Part shown: in pieces, positions 24,034 through 34,780 of the stretch
How the letters are laid out: the number at the start of each line of letters is the position of its first letter
How positions within the stretch are numbered: the stretch's first letter is position 1
NCBI GenBank assembly: GCA_025677815.1
Contig: JAIXMP010000008.1
Location: 744,001 to 808,000, forward strand
Direction of reading: 5' to 3'
Source: Phascolomyces articulosus
Lineage: Eukaryota > Mucoromycota > Mucoromycetes > Mucorales > Lichtheimiaceae
DNA: 64,000 nt
Notes under the pieces: generated by a model
What the model was told of the DNA's origin: nothing
The model's database searches: none
What the model saw: only the letters and a program-made list of their open reading frames with translations
Program-made: the position numbers and the translations under genes

Positions 24034-26116
24034 ATGAGGATACAACTTGCAACTTGCATTTTGGCAACTGCAGCTCTGCCATTTATTTATGCACTTCCAG
24101 CCTCTCTTAGAGATACCTTAACCCACCTTTACGATGCTGGTTTGATGGAACGTCGTAGTTTAACCAAACGTGACCTTACATCTGTTCCTGATTCGTTTGG
24201 AAATCAATGCCCTGTCAACACAGATACACTTGCTGGTGAAATGGTATGAATATATAGTTTAGTAACTCATTTAACAATAACATCCTCTCACATATTATTA
24301 ATATGTATTATTATATATCTCTTTCTCATAAATATAGCTTTTATACTTTAATGGTATATTTTTTGATGACTTTATTACTGTAAGTTAATAGTAGAAATAG
24401 TATTTTATTTAAACGTATCAATTGCATAGTAACACGTATGCCTGAATTATAATTAGGGTGGTGGTCAAGATATTTTAGGTCCTCTCGCCGTTGGAGGCAC
24501 CTTCACTGCGCCTTATTACGTTGTCAATGCCAACGAAAGACCTGATTGCAGTGCAAATATCCATGATTCGTTCCTTAGCTACGGCTTGGTTGTTGGTGGC
24601 TTAACTGATACTATAGATACTGACGTCCATGGCTCTGCCTTACTTGGCGGTGGTGGGGATGAAACTCAAATACATGAAGCAGATCCGCCATGTGAAGTCT
24701 ATACAGATGAAAATACTGGCCGATTTGATTTTGAAGTAGCACGAGAGGCTTCTGAAGATATTAGTGAGCTCCTAGCTTTATCCACACCTAATTATATTTT
24801 CAGAAATTCAGGCGAAATGGTTAACTTGGGAGGTAAGTTAGTTTTCATTTTTTTAATTGGTGTCTAAAATCTAAATATAATTTTTTATCCTTAACTACGA
24901 TTGTTAGGTGATTCGCAAGTTAAGATTATGACATTCAATACCTGCAATAATCGCAATTGTCCTGTGGATGAGGCTTTATCTGATCCAACGGGTATCTTTT
25001 TCGATGATGATAACTTTAATGGACCTTACGGTGATGTTCCTTCAGAAGATTCAACTCTCGTGTTTAACGTATGTTGTTATTTGGCAAGCCTTTCTTTTCT
25101 CTCTACATTTTGGTTTAAAATACAATTATTAATCGACAATCCTCTTGTTCAAATTGAATTATATATCATAGATCCCAGTTCTGGATGGCGAAACTATTCG
25201 CTTAACTGGCAATCAACCCAGTAAAGGATTTAACTCATGTCGTACGATTTATAATTTTTATCCTGTCAATGAGGCTGGGCAATTCAAACGTGATGGTACA
25301 TTTACACTTATCCGTGAAACAAAGAGTCAATTGGAAGGTTTCTCTCTGGCACCTCGAGGTAAACTTACTGCATTATTTTTTTAATTTACTATACTATTAT
25401 TTTATTGAAGAAAAAACTCACAATATGTTTTAATTACTGGTAGGCCATATCCGTGATGGGCTTGTTGGAAACTTTGCTGGCACTATTGTCGGTCTTGATT
25501 ATACTTGGGAATACTATCCAAACGTAATATATAGAATAATCAACAATTTCTGCTTTCTCTTACTGCATAGATATTCCTTTAATTTGCTTTCTGTGACTTA
25601 TACATTAGTTTTTTACGTAACATTTCAACTAACTATCAACTTTGTTACTTACGCTTTTTTTAATAGGGAGTGGAGATCCATAACTATGAAGCTGCCGGTT
25701 GTGACAACTTTGATGGATGCTTGCCAGTCAATCCTGGTGGCTCTACAACCACTACCACTACCACTACCACAACTACTCAACATGATGTAACAACAGAGAC
25801 AACGACAGTTGCTTCAACTACAGTCACGACAACTACGATCGAAACTCAAGAAGTACCTACTACCGTTACCGAAAGTTCCACAGCCACGGAAACAACAACA
25901 GAAACTGCTTACATCAAATTTCCACACCATAATAAGGACCATAAAAAGGGAAAGAAGAAATGGGACGACAAGAAGAAAGGGTATGACAAGAAAGGATGGA
26001 ATGACAAGAAAGGAGGATCGGGCGACAAGAAAAGTTGGGATGATAAAAATGGAAAAGAATCCTGGGGTAAAAAGGATGGTGGCAAAAAATGGGGAAAAGA
26101 TGAACACCATTGGTAG
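24034..26116 (+). CDS. Secreted choice-of-anchor-A-like protein with Thr- and Lys-rich tail
   Basis: The signal peptide MRIQLATCILATAALPFIYA is followed by a possible dibasic processing site (SLTKR). After the first intron (from about 24245 to 24457) comes DILGPLAVGGTFTAPYYVV, then DSFLSYGLVVGGLTDTIDTD and VHGSALLGGGGDETQ. This layout resembles the choice-of-anchor A domain (feature name, then TDTEGRVAAGG-type loop). Cysteine pairs occur in TCNNRNC and CDNFDGC. The tail is a poly-Thr stretch (11 Thr), a Thr/Glu-rich stalk and then a cationic repeat region of KKGxxDKKG-type units (about the last 60 residues), ending in DEHHW. Five introns interrupt the gene. A surface or extracellular role is likely; ligand and function are unknown. 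A broken relative lies downstream at 27.8-28.7 kb. Confidence 0.8.
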
Positions 26117-26765
26117 AGATCTATACCTCCCATATGTTACTCATATTTGAATACCCTATCCAATTCATTAATTACTGTGATTGCCTTTATCAACAAATCA
26201 ATACATACATACCATCCCCTACTAAAAAATATTTTATAACTACGTACATACCATAAAATATATAATAATAATAATAATAAATCAGATCAAGTTAGATATA
26301 TGGCACCATAGTATTGTGATCTTTAATATTGACGGCTATTTTACTTATAACATTTCACGTTTGTGGTTATTGAACGCATTATCTTGTTTGGTGGACATAG
26401 TCATTTAAATTAGATTCTTAAGTAAAGCAAAGATTTCATAAGTTTGTTCACCAGATCTTTAACTCATTGATGTTATATATAAATCGGTGTCGCTTCACCA
26501 TACAGGTTGCTGTGTGAAACATATGACCCTTAATTCCCCGCATTAGGCTCAGTCTTAATTCACCACTTTAACTTTTTTTCCACGACATCTCAACTACTTT
26601 TATTACTACCACTTGCTTTACCCTATAACACATAACACACACAGCGAAGAATTCCTGTACCACAAGTGTTTCAATTGAAAAGTTATAAATAAGGTGCTGT
26701 TCGAGCCAAATCGGATTTTTTTTCTCTCATTTCTCTTTTGATTAGTGGGATGAAAAAAAAAAAAC

Positions 26766-26864
26766 ATTATAAAGTTGGAACGATACGGAGAAGATTAACA
26801 TGGCCCCTGCAAACGGTGACACTAATCACCAGAGTTGGATGGTAATTTTGTACAACCTTTTTTT
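26766..26864 (+). pseudogene. Degenerate U6 spliceosomal snRNA-like copy
   Basis: The core GTTGGAACGATACGGAGAAG and the following ATTAACATGGCCCCTGC closely match the U6 core, and a T7 run (26858-26864) mimics a Pol III terminator. Key bases differ: the ACAGAGA box reads ACGGAGA, and the catalytic AGC triad reads AAC. The internal stem-loop half (CAAACGGTGACAC) pairs poorly compared with the canonical CGCAAGGATGACAC, and no clear 5' stem-loop precedes it. A TATAAATA lies about 80 bp upstream, too far for a normal U6 gene. I read this as a pseudogene; a divergent intact gene is less likely. Confidence 0.6.
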
Positions 26865-27324
26865 AACAAATAATGAAAATGATAAAAAAAAAACAAGTAA
26901 AACCTCTCTTGCCTGTGGCAATGAAGAAGAAAAGACATAATCTTTTTTTTTTCTTCTTCTTGCATCTTCAAGTAATTTAGTTTAGTCTTTTTAATGTCAA
27001 ATTGTTTATTAAATAAAAGCTCATCTGATCGTTTTATAAATTAAAAGCATTGTGTCATTTCTTATTTGAAAAGATTCAAAGGTTTATCGAATAATTTTAT
27101 AGCAACAATAACTATTGTATAATATATACATATATATAAAAATTGATTATAACATCGTTTCATTACAAAAATGGATGGATCAAATATTTATGTGTTCATT
27201 TTTAAAATAGCGATGGAATGAAAATATCCATCCAGCTTTTTCAATGCATGTTTTTTTTGCAGTTGGAAAATCAGTTGGCTTTTTCATTTCATTCCAACTT
27301 TTTCATTTTATAAATAAATACCTC

Positions 27325-27326
<2 letters not shown>

Positions 27327-27361
<35 letters not shown>
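27327..27361. repeat. (AT)n microsatellite
   Basis: About 35 bp of alternating A and T in intergenic DNA. Confidence 0.9.
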
Positions 27362-27365
<4 letters not shown>

Positions 27366-27825
27366 CAATAATGAAAAAAAGCGTCCTATGCGGAAGAACA
27401 GGAGCCATATGTATCCTAGATCTGTAAAATAACACTGTTGCAGATTAGCATTGCCCTAATATATAAATAACTACACTGAATTCTATCTCGTGGTGACACA
27501 GCATGAATAATTAATCTTGATTTGGACGTGTTCAGTTTACACACTCATCTCCAATAACCATGTGAAAAACATAAAAGATTATGATAAAAAATGAGACAAT
27601 AAACAAGTATGTTGAGACTGGTAAACGTTAATTGAACAATAATAAGAATAATAAAAGATGAGGATAATTCTATATAATAAAATAGGTATCCTTTTATACT
27701 TTTCGATGATGCGTTTGTGACTACTATCATCATCATTATAATTATTACATCGACATTGTCATGCGCATCAATGAACATTTTGATATAGTGTTAAAAGATC
27801 TTTAATATTTTTCATAACCAATGTG

Positions 27826-28703
27826 ATGATAAATAGCAATGCCACCATCTGCATAGCTGTCATTTTTCTAAAATTGAGTACAGTTTCTTTTGTATCGGCC
27901 AAACAAGAAGATGATATGAAAAAATCGTTCAGAGATAATAATGTCAGTTTTTGTTTATTTGACAGCATAACGGATGCAGGAAAAACTGTGAGTAATTACT
28001 GTTTTGTTATTCCCGTGAAAACTTATATATTCATGTAATTTCAAATAGATCTTTGACGATTGTAGTCAAACGTTATATTTGAACATTAGCTGTATCATCT
28101 TACTGGTTTTTTCTAAGCATATTTTAATACAGTAAATAGCTTTACTATGGTAATATTTTCTGTACGATAATATATGATATACAGCCTCATTCTTATGCAA
28201 TATATAACGCCAATCAAAAATCAAGATGATTTATAATTTAATCTTGCTCCAATACACATTTCTATGGTACCTATAGATCCTAGTACTTGTTGGTTCTACC
28301 TTAAATATTATACGACCTTGTCAAGTAATGAATTTAATAGCTGCAATGGAGAATTTGATCCAACCGGTAACTTTACATTTATCCCCAATAGTCCAGAGCA
28401 ATTGGAGGGTCTTTTCTTGGCACAGCAAAGTACATACATTACGGATAAAAAAAAAAAATTTGGAGAAGGCATTCTATCATTTGTGCATTGATAATATGCA
28501 TTCTAAAAAAATACTCTCACCCATAGTAAGATGAGATTCTCGATGGATCTACTGGCACTTTTGCAGGTACGGTTGTTGGCCCTAACCATAGCTGGCTCGA
28601 TATGACAACAGGTGCAAGTATACGGGATTTCTCTTCAACAAAAAGAGGTGGAAGTAATTCAAAGTGCAAAAACTTCCAAGGTCGTTTCCCCAGAAAAGAT
28701 TAA
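27826..28703 (+). pseudogene. Broken paralogue of the secreted choice-of-anchor gene
   Basis: A signal-peptide-like start (MINSNATICIAVIFLKLSTV, ATG at 27826) is followed, after a gap, by pieces that align with the C-terminal half of the gene at 24034-26116. These are NEFNSCNGEF (partner GFNSCRTIYNF), GNFTFIPNSPEQLEGLFLA (partner GTFTLIRETKSQLEGFSLA) and GTFAGTVVGPNHSW (partner GNFAGTIVGLDYTW). The acceptor TATAG followed by ATCC matches the partner's intron position. However, the frame just after it (ILVLVGSTLNIIRP) and the NEFNSC frame are different, so there is a frameshift. The choice-of-anchor core and the Thr-rich stalk are missing. The last frame ends in FQGRFPRKD with TAA at 28701-28703. 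Tandem duplication followed by decay is the simplest reading. Confidence 0.65.
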
Positions 28704-29371
28704 GGTAGCAGTTCGCAACAAAACAAATATATTTATATACGACTTCAATTTGGCCACCTTGTTGAGAACAACTATAAATATTATCTCAAACTACGATAGT
28801 GTCTAACGAAACAGCTATCTCAACCTGATAGAAACACCTATTCCAGAACATACGCACATGACAAGAGACGCAATGCTACGAAAAACACGCACGGTGACCA
28901 GCTATGTTTATCCCGTTACTACTACAGTTTACTTATAAGTTGTTTGATATCATATACGCACATCTTTATATTTAATAAGAGGGCAATGGTGGGTTGAATA
29001 AAAAATACATTCTAATGAGCGAAAAAAATAAAAATACCACGAAAACTACTATATATATACAAATCATTACATGAAAAAAGAAAAAAGAAAAACGTAGTAC
29101 ATTGGGCGGGAGTTTTTTTTTTTGAGAAAATGAATGGTAGGGACAAGTGCTGTTGTAAGTGTAAGAATGTGATTTAACTAGTAAAGAATATGATGGATGA
29201 AATAAGAAATAAGACGAACAAGAATAATAAAAATACAATAATGTGTTCAAGAACGCAGTACAAAGTAAATTAAAAGAGAAAAAAAGAAAATTATTAAAAA
29301 AGTAGAGAGAAGGGGGGGAAGAAAGGTATATAAAATAATAATAAAATAATAGTAACAGTAATAGTAATAGA

Positions 29372-29414
<43 letters not shown>

Positions 29415-29416
29415 GA
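28704..29416. other. Intergenic low-complexity DNA
   Basis: Purine-rich and A-rich DNA 3' of the flippase gene. The long minus-strand frame with poly-Leu and poly-Phe is a by-product of the (AAT)n and A-rich runs. No gene is supported. Confidence 0.6.
29371..29413. repeat. (AAT)n microsatellite just after the flippase stop codon
   Basis: About 14 AAT units in the 3' untranslated region of the P4-ATPase gene, ending 4 bp before its stop codon on the minus strand. Confidence 0.9.
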
Positions 29417-32400
29417 TTACTCGTGAGTACTCTTGACACTTTCGCCAGTTTCTCTTCCATTCAATGATTCACGTCGTCCTTTACTACGGGGTACTAATTC
29501 AATTTCACGCACGATATCATTATCATAAGGATAATAAATGCGTAAAAAGTAATGGACAGTGACACGAGGTAAGAAACTTGCAACGACAGTCAAGATCAAG
29601 ATCAACCAGTAATAGCCGACAGCAAAAAGACGATCATGACCAGCAAAGATAAATGTATTGAATTGTGCATAGATGCCTACAAATGCATAGTACACGAGGA
29701 TGGAAAGTGCAATGATGCCCACTTGAATCCAAGTATAACTGTAAATAGCAAAACCAACAAACAAATTGGCCACAATGACAGCAATACTTGACATGACGGT
29801 GCCAATTTCATATACACCATTCGAGACACTATAGCCTGCCTTATCCATATTACCATCTATCAAAAGCATGTAAGGGAAGAAAAAGCACACCGTTGATTGA
29901 AAGATAGAATCGAAAATAGTTGCCCAGAAACGCCATACTTTGAACTTGTCATTACGGAGACCCATTCGGTAAAGTTCTGGATAGCGAAGTGATGTTGAAG
30001 CTGACAAGTCTTGATCCCAAATACCCATAAAGATAATTGGTAATGAAGTGAAGATCAAATTGTACAATGTAACGAGAGAGTAGTCGAAAATCATGGAGCC
30101 AGTCCATCTAAAAAAATAAATGTGATTAATCATCTCTCTCATGTCACAATTGATAATCACAAAAATAGTTACTACTTACTGGCAGAAAATTTGGTACCAG
30201 AACAAGACAAATGTCCAAACAATATTCTTGTAAAAAAAACCCATAACCATTTCAGCTGTTCTCAAATAAGACCACCGACCATGAACAAGAAGCAACTTGC
30301 GTAAGAATCGGAATTGGGCAATAGCATAATCAGATGCCATCACAGCCTGCCGACCTTCTACGCCAGAGATACCAATACCAACATTGGCTTCTTGAATCAT
30401 CGAGACGTCGTTGGCACCATCACCAATAGCCAATGTCATGACCTTCAATCCCTTCTTGACCAGTGTAACAACCTGAGCCTTTTGCTTTGGACTGACACGA
30501 CAACAGACAACGCTTGCACACTTCATACCAATTCTAAGTATAGTTTCCCGTGTTGCTGGTTCCAAAGCATATTTTAGTGTTGTTCCATCAATCACCAAGG
30601 CAATCTTTTGTCCATCCGAATTGTTCACTTGTTGAAGAGCATCCCCCAGTTGTTTTTTGGTCGTTTCACGATCCTCTGCCTTGAGAATAATCATTCGCAT
30701 ATCATTTGTAATCAAATTACATGCAAAACCAATATTGATGGCCGTTTCCGTCTTGTCGCCGGTCAATACCCATAATCGAATACCCGATTGAGCCAATTCA
30801 GCAATTGTTTCTGGGACACCATCCTGTAACTTGTCTTCAATAGCAGTGCCACCCATCAATAACATGTCAACTTCAATTTCTTCGCATACTTCATCGACCT
30901 TTTCTTCACGGTTGTAAATGCTAGAGCATGCTTCTTGATATGATTTGTTCCAGACCTTGTATTCTTCGGGAGAAATAAATCGCCAAGCCAAACACAAAGT
31001 ACGTAAACCTTCATTGGCAAATCGCTCGAGATCTTGCATAGTCGATTCTTGCAATTGCTTTTGACTCTTTTCAAGTTCAGTTTGGTCACCAAAGTCATCA
31101 CAGAGACGTTCAAAAATGACGGAATCAGCACCTTTACATAATAACATGATACGATCACTGTCCTTGGGCTTGAGAACCACACTCATACGTTTACGAGTCG
31201 AATTAAATTCCAAGGTATTGAGTAGTTCAAATTGTTTCAATTCACCCATGACTTCTACATTCAATGTATTAGCGTCACGACCAAGATAGACAAACCCAAG
31301 ATCACGTGCAGTAGCAACCAACGCAGCTTCATCAGGCGAGGTGGCTCGATATTCAATGTATTCTGGGTTTTCTTCATCAGGACGTTCAGCAATTACGGTA
31401 TGGCACAGAGCCAAAGCTGACATGAAATGAATCATGGCCATGGCATGTTGTCCACTGCGGTCTCGTAAATCATCAAAGAATTGTAAATCACCAAATGTTG
31501 GATTGGGCCCGACATGTGTATTTTCAAAAATCGTTTGTTGCTTTTCATACATTTCTTTTTTGATCTTTTCCATTTCATCCAAATCTGATTGAGGTAAGCT
31601 TAAACCTGATTCCGTATCATCTGTACTACTATGACCAGTACCCACAAAATTCTTTTCACCATTGCCTTGAAGACGTTTTTGAGCACCTAATGCAGCTTCC
31701 GTGACCCCTTGGCCATAGGAAACACCATCAATGGTACATTTACGGAATTCCATGACATTTTGAGTTAATGTCCCTGTCTTGTCAGAAAAGATATATTCGA
31801 TTTGACCAAGATCATCAGAAATATTCCAAGTTTTAGGTATGCAGGGTGTATCTGTTTTCTCATAATACATGTCAATATCAGCATAAATGAAATATGCCTA
31901 AAAATAGAAGAAATACCAGTTCATATGAATATTTTTTTTAGTAAAAACAAAAGCCCGCTCCCCAAATTTTTCTTTATAAAATAAACAAAAACGCAACATG
32001 AGTTCATTTATAAACTTACTGCTAATGTTTTGACAATTTCAACGGAAATATACAAAGAGATCGGCACAATATTTTGATACAAAATTAAAGTGACCCTGTT
32101 GTTATTATTATAATTATATAAAAGATGAAATTAAATACATTAATTAAAGATATTGGAGCAAGACAACATCTTCCCCCCTTTTTTTTTCTCTCCCCTCATT
32201 GTCCAATTATCCTCAGAAAACGACTTACCAAAATGTCAAAAAACCGTCAAAAGTTGCATTGTCACCACGTATATTAAAATCAAAAAACGGTGCGGACCCA
32301 GTATCATTGAATTGAACACTATCCAGAATAGAGCTGACAATACAAATAATAGCTAATACAACAAAATTGGCAATAACCTATAGATGCAAAAATGATTCGA

Positions 32401-34050
32401 GACCCCCCCCCGAAATCAATTAGAATATAATAAAGAGTTAGAGACGGTGTAGGATGATCTTACATGAGGATTAGTTTCTTTTTGGATCTTGCTTCGTTTG
32501 GAAGGCGTTTTTCCTTGATTTAGCATAATTTTAGTATCGTCACCAGTAAATACAACAACGCCAATTAACCATTCCGTGTTCCTAAGAACACAACCACGTA
32601 ACAAGATATTATTATAAGTAATGGCTTCCGTCTTTTGATGCGATACAGTGGATTCGTTTTCTTCTGGTTGTTCAATATCCCAACGCAAGGCCCCACTGTA
32701 TTGATACAAGTTGGCATGGGGTGGTTCACTTTCAATATAAAACCGGGCACGTTCACAATCATGAACTGTTTTGAGATCACCTGTGGCAGCCAACCCCTGT
32801 CGCGCCTTTAAATTTGTTTCGCCATCCAGATTCTGGGTCTCGATGTAACATAAATTATCCGTCTCAGAGGTAGACAAGATGACCATATCTGCGGGAACAT
32901 CATCATTGTTGCGCAGCATGACATAATCGCCTACCATAATATCCTGCCATCGGACTTCTTGCCAAAATACTTTACATTTAGGCGCGGGCGAGTCGCCGGG
33001 TGCACGGTCAGCACATGGAAGTCCGGCGGGATTGACAGAGGAAGCGCGACGAGTACTGGCGGTTTCACCTGTAGCGGTTCGATAAAGTACGGAATGAGGA
33101 ATGGAACCTGGTCGATAAGGTCGTCGAGGTTGGACTTTAAACATATTACTCAATTCTGAACGGAACGTATCTGATCGCTGTCGTACTGTATTTAATAATT
33201 TTTTTGACCCATTCTTTTGTTTTGTATGATGATGTGGCATTGCATTCGGTTGTAATGATGAACTATCCGAATCTATTTGTTGAAGGGGTTGTCGATGATC
33301 ATGATGATGACTCGTATGAATAGAAGATTCATTGGTCAATGAACGACGAGAGGAGGATGTTTTGCGCCCCTTGACTTTTCGTTTTGCCGGCTTTTTCCTC
33401 GTGATCGCCATGCGATAGGTGTGCGCATATTGATTTTCCACACCGGAAAGCATGCAAAAGAATCCAATACACACATAAAGCCAGTGCCATCGAGTATTGG
33501 TATTATCCTCGATATTCGTATTATTCCAATTGGCTAACTTTTGAACTTTGGCGTTATTGACACGAGCATCACTTTGATTTCGTTTCCAGTCTTCAATGCC
33601 ATCCTTGATAGCTGTAATAAGTAAAATCGCCATAAGTGGTAATGCAGAGACGGCAGGCTCTACCACGCCAAAAATGGGTATACATTGCAATACTACCAAC
33701 AACAAGAAATATAAATTGGCAACATTGCGAAATTGTTCAAATAAGTTTTTGGGAACAAACGTTAATGGTGTATATTTGGCAGTCCGAATACGATTGCTGA
33801 CATAGTGGGCATTGATTCGTTTTCCCTTTTCATTATATTCAGAGGATGGTAATTTCATATTCACGTATATATTCCGTCTTTGTTGCATATATGACGACGT
33901 GGAGGCGGTTCGTCGAAGTTCATTATCGTCATCGTCTTCCACTATTACATCTTTCTTTTTACGGAATGCTCGTTTAAGTCGTAATTTTTTACTGACCATT
34001 GACGTAGGGAGGTGTTTTGTGCTGTTATATAATATATTGTTGGTAGTCAA
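29417..34050 (-). CDS. P4-type ATPase, phospholipid flippase (Dnf1/Dnf2-like)
   Basis: Moves phospholipids from the outer to the cytosolic leaflet of plasma and endosomal membranes. Five main exons give roughly 1,400 residues. The N-terminal part has FVPKNLFEQFRNVANLYFLL and LLITAIKDGIEDWKRNQSD, typical of flippases. The actuator loop follows with LDGETNLKARQGLA near 32.8 kb. The phosphorylation motif DKTGTLTQN is at about 31.77-31.78 kb, the nucleotide-binding domain has KGADSVIFERL near 31.1 kb, and the hinge LAIGDGANDVSMIQEANVG is near 30.4 kb. Membrane segments M5-M10 occupy the last two exons, and the stop is at 29417-29419. Between M2 and the actuator there is a long low-complexity insert (about residues 190-340; Arg/Ser/His-rich) with an internal hydrophobic stretch, WHWLYVCIGFFCMLS. 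An alternative start is Met18. A Cdc50-type partner is expected but not encoded here. Confidence 0.93.
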
Positions 34051-34780
34051 TGAGAAATAAGAAATATTACACCACTAAAAGAATAAAAAAAGAACCCCTG
34101 GTGAAAACAAGAAGTAAATTGTATGGGGTTGAGCTTTCTTTTTTGCTTCGACAGCTTCCTACGACATTTAGTTAGAATTTTTTTTTTTGCTTTAAGCATA
34201 TAACTCCTCTCTCTTACCTTTCCTCGAAAAAAAAAAACCCTTTCAAAAAAGTTTTTCTTATATTTTACCCTTTTTTTGTGATACTTGTATAATTAATTAG
34301 TTTGGAGCAAAGCTCTTCGTGTTGTTAGGGAAACAATTAGACTTATATTATCAGCAGATAATCAAAAGAACAGTAAAATATGTATAATTTGTTATATAGC
34401 AACAAACAAAAAAAAATAGTGTAAAAAAAGAGAAAAAGAGGAAAAAGAAGCTTTCGAATTGGGAAAAGAAAAACCCCTCCAAAAAGAATCATCATCCGTA
34501 CAACACAAAGCATATAATTTCTAACCGGGCCGATGCTCCCGTAGATCCTTTTTTTCGCGGCACAAGCGGTCGTTAATTGAGCCGGTTCGGATATTCATTT
34601 AAATAGTGTAGTCTATTTTCTTTTTCTCTTCTTGTTACTGGAGAGGATTCATACCCAGAAGGAAAACCCGATTTTTTTTATTTATTATAAAAAGATATAA
34701 ATTGATATGATACAAATGACGATTGGATGGATGATAATGACGAAGAAGAAGAGAAAACAATGAGGCTAAACAATTTCTAA
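34051..34780. other. Intergenic region, flippase 5' flank / PRMT5 3' flank
   Basis: 730 bp rich in A and T homopolymers. Nothing beyond promoter and terminator context can be read. Confidence 0.5.

Larger units (their letters stand above)
26117..27825. other. Intergenic region holding a U6-like copy and an AT repeat
   Basis: 1.7 kb with no protein gene. It contains the U6 snRNA-like segment (26766-26864), a preceding TATAAATA at 26684-26691 and an (AT)n tract at 27327-27361. The remainder is AT-rich with no recognised feature. Confidence 0.55.

Noticed and set aside
26684..26720. TATAAATA plus GTTCGAGCC, resembling a Pol III TATA and B box
   Set aside because: No A box or cloverleaf follows, so not a tRNA; the distance to the U6-like core is too long and a T8 run intervenes.
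28972..29460. 162-residue minus frame with poly-Leu and poly-Phe
   Set aside because: Product of translating (AAT)n and A-rich runs; overlaps the 3' end of the flippase gene in another frame.
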